Source of the DNA: an uncultured bacterium
GTDB lineage: Bacteria; Bacteroidota; Bacteroidia; CAILMK01
DNA length: 64,000 nucleotides
Reading direction: 5' to 3'
Assembly: GCA_903829945.1 (NCBI GenBank)
Contig: CAIKRV010000044.1
Span: 21,370 to 85,369, forward strand
This document shows positions 46,139-55,065 of this stretch, piece after piece. The notes under the pieces are model-generated. The model searched no databases. It saw only the letters and a program-made list of their open reading frames with translations, and was not told the origin of the DNA. Positions within the stretch are counted from its first letter, which is position 1, and each line of letters opens with the position of its first letter. The position numbers and the translations under genes were made by a program.

Positions 46139-46885
46139 ATGAGAAAAAACATTCTAGTACTTTACGTACTATCATTTTGCTTTTTGACCCAAGCGGCTCA
46201 AGTTTTCGGTCAAGCACCTGAAAGTGACTATCCTAAGAAAGGATATATAGGAGTTTCTTTTGGTTCGTCAAGTGCCGTCGGTGCTTGGGCAACTAATAAT
46301 ACCGGAAATATTTATGCTACCGGAGGTTATAATTTTGACATTCTATATGGTACAAAATTTAGTAAATATTTTGGTTTTACCGCCGATTTACGCGTAGCTG
46401 GGAACGGCTCTGAACTAATTTATGACCCTAGTGGAGGATTAACCATAAGTAATTTAGGTACCTTTAGTTATGTTGGCATAATGGTTGGTGCTTATGGAGA
46501 ATATCCTTTAACTAAAAGGCTTTATTTAGATGGGAAAATAATGATTGGAGATTTAACTTTTACACAACCGGGTTTTAACATAAACTATACAGATCCAAGT
46601 ACTAATACGACATATAACAATGTTGCAACAGTTAACTCTGCTAGTTCAAATGCTTTTTCTTACCTCCTATCTATAGGCCTAAATTATGATTTAAGTAGAA
46701 GATTTAATATATTTTGGAATATAAATTATTTAGGATCAACTTCCATTAATTTTACTTCTGATGTAACAATTACAAATCCTTCCAACAACAGTACAATTGA
46801 TCAAAAAATCAACAACAACTATTCTGTTCAAACAATCAATACTAGCATTGGTTTAGCTTGGAGATTTCTTGCTAAACAATCGTAA
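46139..46885 (+). CDS. outer-membrane beta-barrel protein
   Basis: A 248-residue protein with a signal peptide (QAAQVFGQ) and barrel strands of the OmpA/OprF-like PF13505-type pattern: GYIGVSFGSSSAVG, FSKYFGFTADLRVAG, VGIMVGAYGEYPL, FSYLLSIGLNYDL, and the end ISIGLAWRF-like. No function known. It stands alone on the plus strand between genes of the opposite strand and is bracketed by the 24-bp direct repeats, suggesting past duplication or insertion of this segment. Confidence 0.75.
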   Translation: MRKNILVLYVLSFCFLTQAAQVFGQAPESDYPKKGYIGVSFGSSSAVGAWATNNTGNIYATGGYNFDILYGTKFSKYFGFTADLRVAGNGSELIYDPSGGLTISNLGTFSYVGIMVGAYGEYPLTKRLYLDGKIMIGDLTFTQPGFNINYTDPSTNTTYNNVATVNSASSNAFSYLLSIGLNYDLSRRFNIFWNINYLGSTSINFTSDVTITNPSNNSTIDQKINNNYSVQTINTSIGLAWRFLAKQS

Positions 46886-46904
46886 AACATAGTTTTAGTT
46901 AGTC

Positions 46905-46944
46905 AAAAGCAATACTTGATTTTAATATTGAGTATTGCTTTTTT
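46905..46944 (+). terminator. terminator of the barrel gene, also at the stop of the convergent propeller gene
   Basis: AAAAGCAATACT (46905-46916) and AGTATTGCTTTT (46931-46942) form a perfect 12-bp stem followed by TT and A/T. The right end overlaps the stop codon of the minus-strand gene at 46943. It includes the right copy of the 24-bp repeat. Confidence 0.82.
46921..46944. repeat. right copy of the 24-bp direct repeat
   Basis: Exact copy of 45954-45977, offset 967 bases; here it is the loop, right arm and T-run of a complete terminator. Confidence 0.7.
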
Positions 46945-47938
46945 ATTTCCCTTCCACTACTAAAATCTTAAAGCTACCTGCTTTTATTTTCGCTTTCTTT
47001 TCTCCGGGATTTTTCTTTTCATATTCTGCTACCGGCAAATAAATTCGATGTGTTTGCAAATCCAAGGCCATCGTTTTGGCACCTGCTTGCGTAGGAACAT
47101 TTTCCAAAACCTTATACTTTTTGCCCTGCATAACAGATACCACCGTAAGGCTTCCCTCGCCATTGGAACTGAATACCAAATGTCGCTCCTGATCATAGGC
47201 GCAGGCATCAACATCATCGCCGATGGGTAGCGTACTGATAATTTTACCGCTATTGGCATCCAATACCATCATCACTTTGCCATCGCAAACTGAAAATAAC
47301 ACCTGATTTAAGGTATCCATCGCCAAACCTGAAGGCGCTTCCCCCGGTGCTACCGGCCATGAGGCCAGGATTTTTCTATGAACCGCATCAATTTTCAAAA
47401 CCTTATTTTGATCTTCTAAATTGAGAAATATATGACCATGTCCGTCCGCCACGGCAAATTCAGGTCGCGCATTTAAATCCAGGGTCCCCACCAATTTGTT
47501 TTCCTTGGCATCAATAATACTTGCATTTTTTCCTTTGCCGTTAAAGGTCCATATTTGATGCATCAACGGCTCATATAAAATTGCATCGGGATTGGCCCCG
47601 CTGACTTTAATTTTTGTTATTACCTGCAAGGTTTGCAAATCAAAAACCGTAACGGAGGTATCCTTCCCATTGCTGATATAGCCTTTCCCCTCCGCCGGAG
47701 CAAAGGCAATACCATGGACCCCCATGGCCGGAATACTGCCCAGCAAAGTTTCCTTATCCAAATCCAATACTTGTACTTGCGTTCCATGAGAGATAAATAA
47801 TTTGCGCTGATAAATGCCGGTATAATCATAGCCCCCATCGCCGGATAAAGGAATACTACGCACTACGGCATATTTCGTTTGTCCGTAAAAGGGCAGGGCA
47901 AGCAGGCAGCAATAAAGAATGGAACTCAGAATTTTCAT
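46943..47938 (-). CDS. exported YVTN/YncE-like beta-propeller protein
   Basis: A 331-residue protein with a signal peptide (LLALPFYGQ) and seven-bladed-propeller repeats of the YncE/YVTN type: VQVLDLDKETLLGSIP, VTVFDLQTLQVITKIKV, ASIIDAKENKLVGTLDL, KVLKIDAVHRKILAS and MMVLDANSGKIISTLPI. Proteins of this class bind ligands or other proteins in the periplasm; no catalytic role can be assigned. Its stop codon lies inside the terminator of the convergent barrel gene. Confidence 0.85.
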   Translation of the reverse strand: MKILSSILYCCLLALPFYGQTKYAVVRSIPLSGDGGYDYTGIYQRKLFISHGTQVQVLDLDKETLLGSIPAMGVHGIAFAPAEGKGYISNGKDTSVTVFDLQTLQVITKIKVSGANPDAILYEPLMHQIWTFNGKGKNASIIDAKENKLVGTLDLNARPEFAVADGHGHIFLNLEDQNKVLKIDAVHRKILASWPVAPGEAPSGLAMDTLNQVLFSVCDGKVMMVLDANSGKIISTLPIGDDVDACAYDQERHLVFSSNGEGSLTVVSVMQGKKYKVLENVPTQAGAKTMALDLQTHRIYLPVAEYEKKNPGEKKAKIKAGSFKILVVEGK

Positions 47939-48081
47939 ATAAATATTTTATGCAAAGCTAATGCGCCATGCTATTAGTTGACCTTTAATAAGCAAAAACT
48001 TAATATTACCATAAACTTAGTCCTGTCCAAAAAATTAATTAAAGAAAAGCAATAAGAAGATGGAAATAAAGAAAAGTCTGC

Positions 48082-48089
48082 TAAATTTG
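48082..48089 (+). promoter_or_regulatory. -7 box TAAATTTG of the VOC gene
   Basis: TAAATTTG, 20 bases before the ATG at 48110; no -33 seen. Confidence 0.4.
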
Positions 48090-48109
48090 TTTTAGATAAT
48101 AATAAACAA

Positions 48110-48490
48110 ATGAAAAAAGTAACCGGCATAGGGGGCGTATTTTTTAAATGCAATGACCCGCAAAAAATGAAAGAATGGTATAAAACCCACCTAGGACTAA
48201 ACACCAATGATTATGGTGCCAGTTTTGAATGGATTGATGCCCATGACCCCAATACCAAGGCCAGTACCCAATGGACGCCCTTCGATGCCAAGACTAAATA
48301 TTTTGAGCCATCTTCCAGGGAATTTATGATTAATTATACCGTAGATAATTTGGAAAGCTTACTGGAAGAATTAAAAAATCAAGGCGTAAGTATTCTCGGA
48401 CCGATGCAAACCTATGATTTCGGAAAATTTGCCCACATCATCGACTTAGAAGGCAATAAAGTCGAACTCTGGGAACCGGCTAAGGAATAA
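48110..48490 (+). CDS. VOC-family (glyoxalase/bleomycin-resistance fold) protein
   Basis: A 126-residue protein with the paired beta-alpha-beta-beta-beta modules of the vicinal-oxygen-chelate fold: VFFKCNDPQKMKEWYKTHLGL in the first half, NYTVDNLESLLEELKNQGV and IIDLEGNKVELWEP in the second. The C-terminal Glu of VELWEP is the usual metal ligand. Members include glyoxalases, dioxygenases and antibiotic-binding proteins; the substrate cannot be inferred. Monocistronic. Confidence 0.9.
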   Translation: MKKVTGIGGVFFKCNDPQKMKEWYKTHLGLNTNDYGASFEWIDAHDPNTKASTQWTPFDAKTKYFEPSSREFMINYTVDNLESLLEELKNQGVSILGPMQTYDFGKFAHIIDLEGNKVELWEPAKE

Positions 48491-48689
48491 GTGGAAGGGT
48501 AAGTAACTGAAAGTATTTTTTGTGATGTGATTAAGAGTTTGAAATAAATGTAACTCTTACATAGGATTTTATTTTTATATTTTCTCCCGAATTTTGGCTA
48601 TTTAAAATTTTAATAATAAATTGCGACTCTTCTCAGTCTATATAAGTAAACATATTAAAACCATCTAATATTAAGGCTGGAAAAATAAA

Positions 48690-49751
48690 ATGAAAAGTAT
48701 TAAATCATCAGGCAAGAAGTCCTTATTGATGGCAATCACGGCCATATTATTTTGCAATGTTATCCTTGCCCAACGAAGTTTTGACCCCGGGAAGAAAGAA
48801 GCTACCAAGGCATTTAATCGGAAAATGATTTTTGTCATCAAGGACATCAATTCTAAAAAAAGTAAAAACAACAAAAACATTGCACTATGGGAATTGTATA
48901 ACAATACCCTGAAAAATGCAGTTAAAACATATTGGAAATTTAATAAAGAATATGAATTTAAAACTGTTGCTGAAGTAAATGAATTAAAAAAAACCAATAA
49001 GAAAGATTACGCCGTATTATTTTTTAAAGATTATGGCGGGGAAGATATCACAGTATCACAAAAATTTCAGTCGCCGGTTTCAGGCACTCGTTATACAGGT
49101 GGATTGGGAGCCAGAGCAGTGCTTTATTTTAGTTTACTTGAAGACTTTAAAGCCCTTAACTCGAGCGAAAATGAACACGGCACTACAAGTTTACCGATGA
49201 TCATTTTACCTCATTCTAGAATAACGGAGGAAGATGTTTATTCCACTTTGCTTTTAGCCCAAGGAATTCTATTTTTCCAAATGCAGGACTTATCAAAAAA
49301 TGAATTGGCGCAAAATAAAAAAAGTAATCTTGAAATTTTAAAAAACAAAACCTTATTAATCCCGAATGATTTATTAACCTCCTCAGCAAAGCCTGAAAAG
49401 AATTATCCCTATAAATCTATGGTAATTCCGGAAAAAGATATTTATTCATATTTTGAGAATCCTGACTCTCAAAATGTGATTTTGGAGATTTTCCCATTAT
49501 CTCTTTATGTTTCCCCACATAACAATAATAATCAAACGCAATCGAATATTCAGACAGCTTATTCAACTCCGGAGGGTGAAAATGATTGTTTTTTTTACTT
49601 TGTATTTGATTTAGCTAGCGGTAAAATCCTTGTTAATTCCAATAACCTTGAAGGAACGTATTATGGTTATTCTATAATTAAAGGTTCATACAAATTTGCT
49701 ACTTCTAAAAGCAAACTCGATGCTTATTTGATGGAGGATTTGACTAAATAA
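48690..49751 (+). CDS. exported protein of unknown function
   Basis: A 353-residue protein with a signal peptide (ITAILFCNVILAQ). The mature part is Lys/Asn-rich, mixed alpha/beta, with no motif that I recognise; it contains a long Asn/Gln stretch (SPHNNNNQTQSN) near residue 285. A 199-nt AT-rich gap precedes it. It does not appear to be in an operon. Confidence 0.6.
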   Translation: MKSIKSSGKKSLLMAITAILFCNVILAQRSFDPGKKEATKAFNRKMIFVIKDINSKKSKNNKNIALWELYNNTLKNAVKTYWKFNKEYEFKTVAEVNELKKTNKKDYAVLFFKDYGGEDITVSQKFQSPVSGTRYTGGLGARAVLYFSLLEDFKALNSSENEHGTTSLPMIILPHSRITEEDVYSTLLLAQGILFFQMQDLSKNELAQNKKSNLEILKNKTLLIPNDLLTSSAKPEKNYPYKSMVIPEKDIYSYFENPDSQNVILEIFPLSLYVSPHNNNNQTQSNIQTAYSTPEGENDCFFYFVFDLASGKILVNSNNLEGTYYGYSIIKGSYKFATSKSKLDAYLMEDLTK

Positions 49752-49883
49752 AGGGATTGGGTTTAAAAATAAGTTTAGATTACTAATAATTGACTGATTT
49801 AAAAGAATAAATTACATATTATAATATGATCTCATTTTATCAAAAAGCTTGTAGCACTTATTTAAAAACAAACTGTTAAAATT

Positions 49884-50471
49884 ATGGACTTTATAGCAAT
49901 AGATTTTGAAACTGCAAATAATTATAGAAGCAGTATATGTTCTATGGGAGTTGCAATTGTTGAAAAAGGCAAATTAGTAGGGACAGAACATTTTTACATT
50001 AAACCTGCCCCAAATTATTATGAAAGTTTCAATACAGAATTGCATGGCATTTGTGATGTAGACACAAAGAACAAGAAAACATTTAAACAACAATGGAAGG
50101 AATTTAAACAATATTTTGACAAACAAATTTTAATTGCGCATAATGCCTCTTTTGACTTTAGTGCGTTACGATATGCTCTTGACGAAGGAAAATTACCTTA
50201 CCCGGATTTGGATTATCACTGTACCTATCGCTTGTCTCAGGTTTCATTAGACTTACCAAGTTATCGATTAAATGATGTTTCATCATATTTCAAAATTAAA
50301 TTAAAACATCATAATGCTGAAAGTGATGCTAAAGCTTCTGCATTAATTGCTTTAAAATTATGCGAAAAATTTAAAGCAGATTCATTAGAAGAATTATCAA
50401 GCAGTTTCGGCTTCAGAACTGGAAAGATTTTTGGCAGGTTTAAAACTTATAATCCATATTCAAAAATATAA
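49884..50471 (+). CDS. DEDDh-type 3'-5' exonuclease
   Basis: A 195-residue DnaQ-fold exonuclease. The three Exo motifs are visible: ExoI AIDFETAN (D, E), ExoII LIAHNASFDFSAL (D) and ExoIII HHNAESDAKA (H and D). So the protein is of the DEDDh class, similar to the proofreading subunit of PolIII/PolC. A small C-terminal extension (RTGKIFGRFKTYNPY) is extra. It is 3 nt upstream of the XseA-XseB fusion and surely co-transcribed with it, suggesting a two-nuclease module rather than a polymerase subunit. Confidence 0.92.
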   Translation: MDFIAIDFETANNYRSSICSMGVAIVEKGKLVGTEHFYIKPAPNYYESFNTELHGICDVDTKNKKTFKQQWKEFKQYFDKQILIAHNASFDFSALRYALDEGKLPYPDLDYHCTYRLSQVSLDLPSYRLNDVSSYFKIKLKHHNAESDAKASALIALKLCEKFKADSLEELSSSFGFRTGKIFGRFKTYNPYSKI

Positions 50472-50474
50472 TTT

Positions 50475-51833
50475 ATGGAACTTCACCCAACTGATCATAT
50501 AAAACTATCTGACCTTCTAGAAGAAATTGATTATACAATTAAGAAGCATTTTGATAAGGAGTATTATTGGGTTTCTGCACGAACAATAAACGTAAAAAAA
50601 TATGAAACTGTTAGACGCTGTTACTTGACACTTGAAGAAATAGAGAATCAAAATAAAAAAGCAGAAATTAGAGCGGTTTTTTGGGCGAACTATTATCATG
50701 AAATAGAAAGTTTTGAGAAACTAACAAAGCAAGAATTTAAAGATGGAACAGAAATCATTTGTAAAGTCAAAGTAAGATATCATAAGATTTATGGACTTAA
50801 CCTCGATATAATTAAACTTGATTTTGCACATACACTTGGGCTAATTGAAATTGAAAGGATCAATACACTTGAACGTCTAGTAAAGGAGAATCCTAAAATA
50901 ATTAATCTTTTTGAGGGTAATTATAAGACTTTGAATAATTGTTTACGTATTCCACGAATTTTTACAAAAATAGCATTAATTACTGCCCCAAATTCAGATG
51001 GGCAAAGAGATTTTCTACAAGAATTGAAAAAAAACAAACATGGTTATACGTTTTCTGTAACTGAATATTTAACAACAATGCAAGGTGAAACAGCAAGTAA
51101 ACTAATTCTAGAACAACTTGAAAATATAAAAAAAAATAAAGATAAATTTGATGCTGTTGCTATAGTTCGAGGTGGAGGTTCGCTTGGAGACTTAAAGCCT
51201 TTTGACAATTACGACCTTGCGAAATATGTCGCAAGTTTTCCAATTCCAATTTATACAGGCATTGGGCATGATCGAAATCAAAGCATAGTTGATTTAATGG
51301 TAAGAGAACAAAAAACACCAACTAAAGTTGCCTCAACTTTTGTTGAACAAAATTTTACATTTGAAAACAACCTAATTGAAGTTAAAAATAAATTTTTCGT
51401 ATTGGTTGATGAGATAATTAAACAGGCAATTGAGGATATAAAAGATGCGAAAAGTATTATTAAACTTTCAAGTCCTCAAGCAATTCTTAACAGAGGTTTT
51501 GCAATTATAATGTGCGGAAATAAAATTATTATTGACCCAAAATCAATAAATATAAATACAGAATTAAAGACTCTATTAAAGGGCGATTATATACATAGTA
51601 TTGTAACTAAAAAAACTAAAAATGGAAAAAAATTAAATTATAATACCGCATATCTCAAGCTTGAGGAAATTATTGATCAATTGGAGAATGGAGAAATTCC
51701 GATTGACAAACTTGGAGAAAAAGTAAGGCAGGCAAATGAACTAATTGAAATTTGCGAAAATAGTCTGCGTAATATTCAAGAAGAAATCAAAGCAACTACT
51801 AAAAATAAAACGACAAGACAGCGAAAAAAATAA
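50475..51833 (+). CDS. exonuclease VII large subunit fused to a small-subunit domain (XseA-XseB)
   Basis: A 452-residue protein. Residues about 20-130 are the OB-fold region. About 155-300 is the XseA catalytic domain (ALITAPNSDGQRDFLQEL, TTMQGETAS, VRGGGSLGDLKPFDNYDLA, TGIGHDRNQSIVD, KTPTKVAS). A shortened coiled coil (about 300-340) and SSPQAILNRGFAII follow. The last 65 residues (NYNTAYLKLEEIIDQLENGE, then IPIDKLGEKV, CENSL) match the exonuclease VII small subunit, normally a separate protein. The usual GHE in GHExD is GHD here and the following D is N. Lys/Asn-rich and AT-rich like the rest of this stretch. Confidence 0.88.
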   Translation: MELHPTDHIKLSDLLEEIDYTIKKHFDKEYYWVSARTINVKKYETVRRCYLTLEEIENQNKKAEIRAVFWANYYHEIESFEKLTKQEFKDGTEIICKVKVRYHKIYGLNLDIIKLDFAHTLGLIEIERINTLERLVKENPKIINLFEGNYKTLNNCLRIPRIFTKIALITAPNSDGQRDFLQELKKNKHGYTFSVTEYLTTMQGETASKLILEQLENIKKNKDKFDAVAIVRGGGSLGDLKPFDNYDLAKYVASFPIPIYTGIGHDRNQSIVDLMVREQKTPTKVASTFVEQNFTFENNLIEVKNKFFVLVDEIIKQAIEDIKDAKSIIKLSSPQAILNRGFAIIMCGNKIIIDPKSININTELKTLLKGDYIHSIVTKKTKNGKKLNYNTAYLKLEEIIDQLENGEIPIDKLGEKVRQANELIEICENSLRNIQEEIKATTKNKTTRQRKK

Positions 51834-52006
51834 TAACCACAATCGTGATTGGACATTGACATTAAAGTAATAAATATAACGCGCTCAACCTACTTCTCTA
51901 AAAATAAGAGTACATTTCGAGTCTATACAATCAGGTACCGCTTCCACAGATAACCCTAAGCTAAAAAGATCAAAATACTACAATAATAAAGGGGTCATAA
52001 ATATCT

Positions 52007-52474
52007 ATGTATTACAACAATAAATTCTTCTGTAGCATTAAAACCTATTTTCTACTTTTCATGGTTTTAACTTTATTGTCATGCACAAGTACTAAGCAAA
52101 TAGCCAATTATCAGACGATAAAAGACTGTCGATCTAAATGGATTTTCAAGGACCTTGAAATGAAAGATAGTATTAAAATATTATTAATTGAATACCAAAT
52201 GAGGAGAGACCTTGTCTATTTTCCAAATTTTATAATAGGAGTAACGAATGATGGTGATACAATAGGAGTACTTGACAGAATAAATCATGACATTCATGAT
52301 TTTGGTCAAAAAGGAAAACGGATAAATATAATTCCGTCCAGATGGTCTGAAGAAGAAAAGAACAATAAAAAACCAGTCTTTAGAATATATAAAGATCCCA
52401 ATGATTTTAATTTAATTTGTAGAGCATTGACAATATATTATGGTGCCATAGAAATTAAACCATTAAATAATTGA
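52007..52474 (+). CDS. lipoprotein of unknown function
   Basis: A 155-residue protein with a lipobox (VLTLLSCTSTK). The mature part is charged and mixed alpha/beta with no recognised domain. AT-rich, with an unusually long polar N-region before the hydrophobic core, so an internal start is possible. It follows the nuclease pair by 173 nt, with no terminator visible between. Confidence 0.55.
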   Translation: MYYNNKFFCSIKTYFLLFMVLTLLSCTSTKQIANYQTIKDCRSKWIFKDLEMKDSIKILLIEYQMRRDLVYFPNFIIGVTNDGDTIGVLDRINHDIHDFGQKGKRINIIPSRWSEEEKNNKKPVFRIYKDPNDFNLICRALTIYYGAIEIKPLNN

Positions 52475-52645
52475 TTAGCTTTCAAACCAACCTATCTAAG
52501 CTCGAGAGTTAAGCAAAGTACTATCTTGCGTATATAATCTGACGTCACCAATGGGTGTCAATCTTTGAAAATTTTTCGTACGCGTCTATATTGCAAATCC
52601 ACTTGATGCCTATGATACAAAGGTCATCAAATTAATTAATGCAAA

Positions 52646-53344
52646 TTACTGTGTATAATAAAATGCATTAGTTTGCATATATGGAGAAACCCATTTATTA
52701 TTTTGGTCCATATACTGAAATTCCTTTTGTGGCATTAAAAGGACCTTAAATATAAAAAATGATTGATCAATCCGTAATTCCTTTTCCATTTTTTCAGTTA
52801 ATGAATAAGTGATAAAATTTCGAAGCACTAAAGGAGTATTTGAATTAGTATAGGTCCAAGTAGTAATATTTTTCTTTTGATCTTTTATACCATTTTTCTC
52901 ATTGAATCCCCAATAGGTAAAATTACTCAAATCAAAACCATTCACATCAAAGTTTGATAATGGAGCAATAAATGTAATTCTATCCAAATGAATTATTACT
53001 CCATTAGATTGAGTATTGCTCATACTTAATTTTCGCTCTTTATTAATGTTTATACCGGAAGAATTTGAATTAATTTTATCCTCATCCTGCCAATACGGAA
53101 TACTGGTATTTCCAACAATCAATGAACTTTTTTTCCAATCTATATATATTGGAACATTAAGCTTATTGGTAATAGTGAATGAAAATTTCCCTCCATTGGC
53201 CCACATATTATAATTTATTTTGAGGGTATCATTTTCGTAGGTCAGTTTTGTAGTGTCACTTGTTATGGAATTAGAGCGCACGTAACATACATATTGAGAA
53301 GAACAGCTACTTAATAAAATTAAAAAACCAAACAAATATTTCAT
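52646..53344 (-). CDS. lipoprotein of unknown function
   Basis: A 232-residue protein from the second ATG (MKYLFGFLILLSSC), which gives a compact lipoprotein signal; the track start 53368 would add MFLKINLL before it and is also possible. The mature chain is beta-rich and Asn/Ser-rich, without a recognised domain, and has an immunoglobulin-like look (FSFTITNKLNVPIYIDWKK). Divergent from its plus-strand neighbour at 52007, with a small gap between their ends. Confidence 0.6.
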   Translation of the reverse strand: MKYLFGFLILLSSCSSQYVCYVRSNSITSDTTKLTYENDTLKINYNMWANGGKFSFTITNKLNVPIYIDWKKSSLIVGNTSIPYWQDEDKINSNSSGININKERKLSMSNTQSNGVIIHLDRITFIAPLSNFDVNGFDLSNFTYWGFNEKNGIKDQKKNITTWTYTNSNTPLVLRNFITYSLTEKMEKELRIDQSFFIFKVLLMPQKEFQYMDQNNKWVSPYMQTNAFYYTQ

Positions 53345-53410
53345 CAGTAGATTTATTTTTAAAAACATTTTTCATTTCAGCAAAGAGACATATTTCAAAT
53401 AAATAATATT

Positions 53411-54289
53411 TTACTCTAAATATTTCATGTCCTCTTCGCTCAGTTTTATCTCGGTAGATTTTAGATTTTCTTCAAAATGTTTTAATGATGATGTTCCCGG
53501 AATGGGCAATAACCAAGGAGAGCGATGCAGTAACCAAGCAAGGTTTATTTGCGCAACAGAGGCATTATATTTTTTGGCAATGATCGAAATTCTTTCATCC
53601 TTTTTCGGCATGGATTGAAACAAGGAAAAATATGGCACCAAAGGGATTTGATTTTTCTCACAGATCGCAAGCACTTCCTCTCCCCCTCGTGTTTTTTGTC
53701 CCCATTGCTCCATGGATACACGCTGCGCATGACCATACATATTTTCCACCGTGGCAATATTTCCCATTTTCATGGCAATATTCAATTCCTCCGGACTTAC
53801 ATTACTGACTCCTACATGTAATATTTTCCCTTCTTTTTGCATGTCAAACATGGTGGCCATGGATTCCTCAAAAGGTACACCACTGCCATGAATAACCCTG
53901 AAATGCACCAATGAAATCTGCTCTAATTTTAGAGTGCGCAGGTTATTATCAATGCTGCTGCGCAAATTCTCCGGTCGATTGAAAGGTATCCAGCTTTTAT
54001 CCGGTTTGCGAGCACCACCAACCTTAGTACAAATAACCAAGTCATCCTGATAAGGATAAATGGCTTCTGCAATCAAACGATTGGTCACGTCTTCACCGTA
54101 ATAATCGGCGGTATCAATAAAGTTAATACCGCTTTCAATACATTTCTTTAATATTTGAATAGCTTCCGGTCTATTGGGCGGCTCACCATAAATTCCCTCC
54201 CCGGTTAGACGCATGGTACCGTATCCGAATCGATTCACTTTAAGAGGATTTTTACTGCCTCCGGCAATGATAATTTCTTGTCTGTTCAT
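53411..54289 (-). CDS. aldo/keto reductase
   Basis: A 292-residue TIM-barrel NAD(P)H-dependent oxidoreductase. Catalytic tetrad visible: Asp and Tyr in FIDTADYYGE, Lys in VICTKVGG, His in SLVHFRVIHG. NADPH-binding end IPGTSSLKHFEENL is present. It resembles YajO/YghZ-type or general stress AKRs; the substrate is unknown. It lies 12 nt after the HEPN gene on the same strand and may be co-transcribed by chance of rearrangement. Confidence 0.93.
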   Translation of the reverse strand: MNRQEIIIAGGSKNPLKVNRFGYGTMRLTGEGIYGEPPNRPEAIQILKKCIESGINFIDTADYYGEDVTNRLIAEAIYPYQDDLVICTKVGGARKPDKSWIPFNRPENLRSSIDNNLRTLKLEQISLVHFRVIHGSGVPFEESMATMFDMQKEGKILHVGVSNVSPEELNIAMKMGNIATVENMYGHAQRVSMEQWGQKTRGGEEVLAICEKNQIPLVPYFSLFQSMPKKDERISIIAKKYNASVAQINLAWLLHRSPWLLPIPGTSSLKHFEENLKSTEIKLSEEDMKYLE

Positions 54290-54301
54290 ATTTATTTAAA
54301 A

Positions 54302-54829
54302 TTAAAATAATGCGCTATTGCTCGCTCTATTGTCAACAATGTTCGTCCGTAAGAAAGTAGAGCCGCTAAGGAATGACCTCATCGAATGATTAAAATCATT
54401 AAATAAGGGATAGTATTCTTTTATAATTTTTATATAAATTTTTTCAGCAATTTCTTCATTATAAGTATGCAAGGTATCGTTTCGGCTTTTTATCATATCC
54501 ATCCAAATATCCGCATTAGAAATTAGTCCCACGGCAAAAGCTTCACGAATAGCATCTCTAGTACCCTTAATGGTATTATTTCCTTGATATTCGGCATAAT
54601 CCTTCATTACATTCCAAGCAAGTTCATGGGTATATTCAAATCTATGAATCAAACCTACCTTATTAAGACGCAAAATAGCGTTTGTTATTTCCTCATTATC
54701 GCCGGCAATTTCTTTGTCCTCTTCGTCAAATTCATCCAGAATGTCAATTGCGGTTTTCAATTGATTTAATGCTTTACGAAAATTTGAAAACCGCTGTTCC
54801 CAGCGAATATCTTTATTCTTGTCTTCCAT
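54302..54829 (-). CDS. HEPN-type nucleotidyltransferase substrate-binding protein (HI0074 family), orphan
   Basis: A 175-residue protein of the HI0074/HEPN family: FEYTHELAWNVMKDYAEYQG, IKGTRDAIREAFAVGLIS, and the RX4H HEPN motif R116-NDTL-H121 in SRNDTLHTYN. These proteins normally pair with a small MNT nucleotidyltransferase in a toxin-antitoxin module; HEPN is the RNase toxin and MNT modifies it. No MNT gene is adjacent here; the next gene downstream is an aldo/keto reductase. The C-terminal 25 residues (SGSTFLRTNIVDNRASNSALF) are longer than usual and look like read-through into unrelated sequence. Confidence 0.88.
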   Translation of the reverse strand: MEDKNKDIRWEQRFSNFRKALNQLKTAIDILDEFDEEDKEIAGDNEEITNAILRLNKVGLIHRFEYTHELAWNVMKDYAEYQGNNTIKGTRDAIREAFAVGLISNADIWMDMIKSRNDTLHTYNEEIAEKIYIKIIKEYYPLFNDFNHSMRSFLSGSTFLRTNIVDNRASNSALF

Positions 54830-54905
54830 TTATTTATACCTTCAGTTTTAATTTAGTGGTGCCGTGTTTTCCGGTCAATTGCGTTCATTTATATTGTTGC
54901 CTCAA

Positions 54906-54955
54906 ACCTGCCACGTCTTCTGTGGGAGACTCCCGAATCATCGGGACAGGTGGGA
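54906..54955. repeat. small REP-like hairpin (TCCCGA-ATCA-TCGGGA)
   Basis: Perfect 6-bp stem with 4-base loop, enclosed by CCTG/CAGG and a CCAC/GTGG pair. It resembles short GC-rich hairpins found repeatedly between genes of Bacteroidota; it lies just upstream of the HEPN gene on the minus strand. Confidence 0.5.
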
Positions 54956-55065
54956 TGTATTAAATCATGCTCCGCCGCTATGATCTCCGACCGCAAGCTA
55001 AGAAAAATACTTGAAAAGATAAAAAATTCAACCATAATTCATCAACAAACCTCAGCGAACATCAT

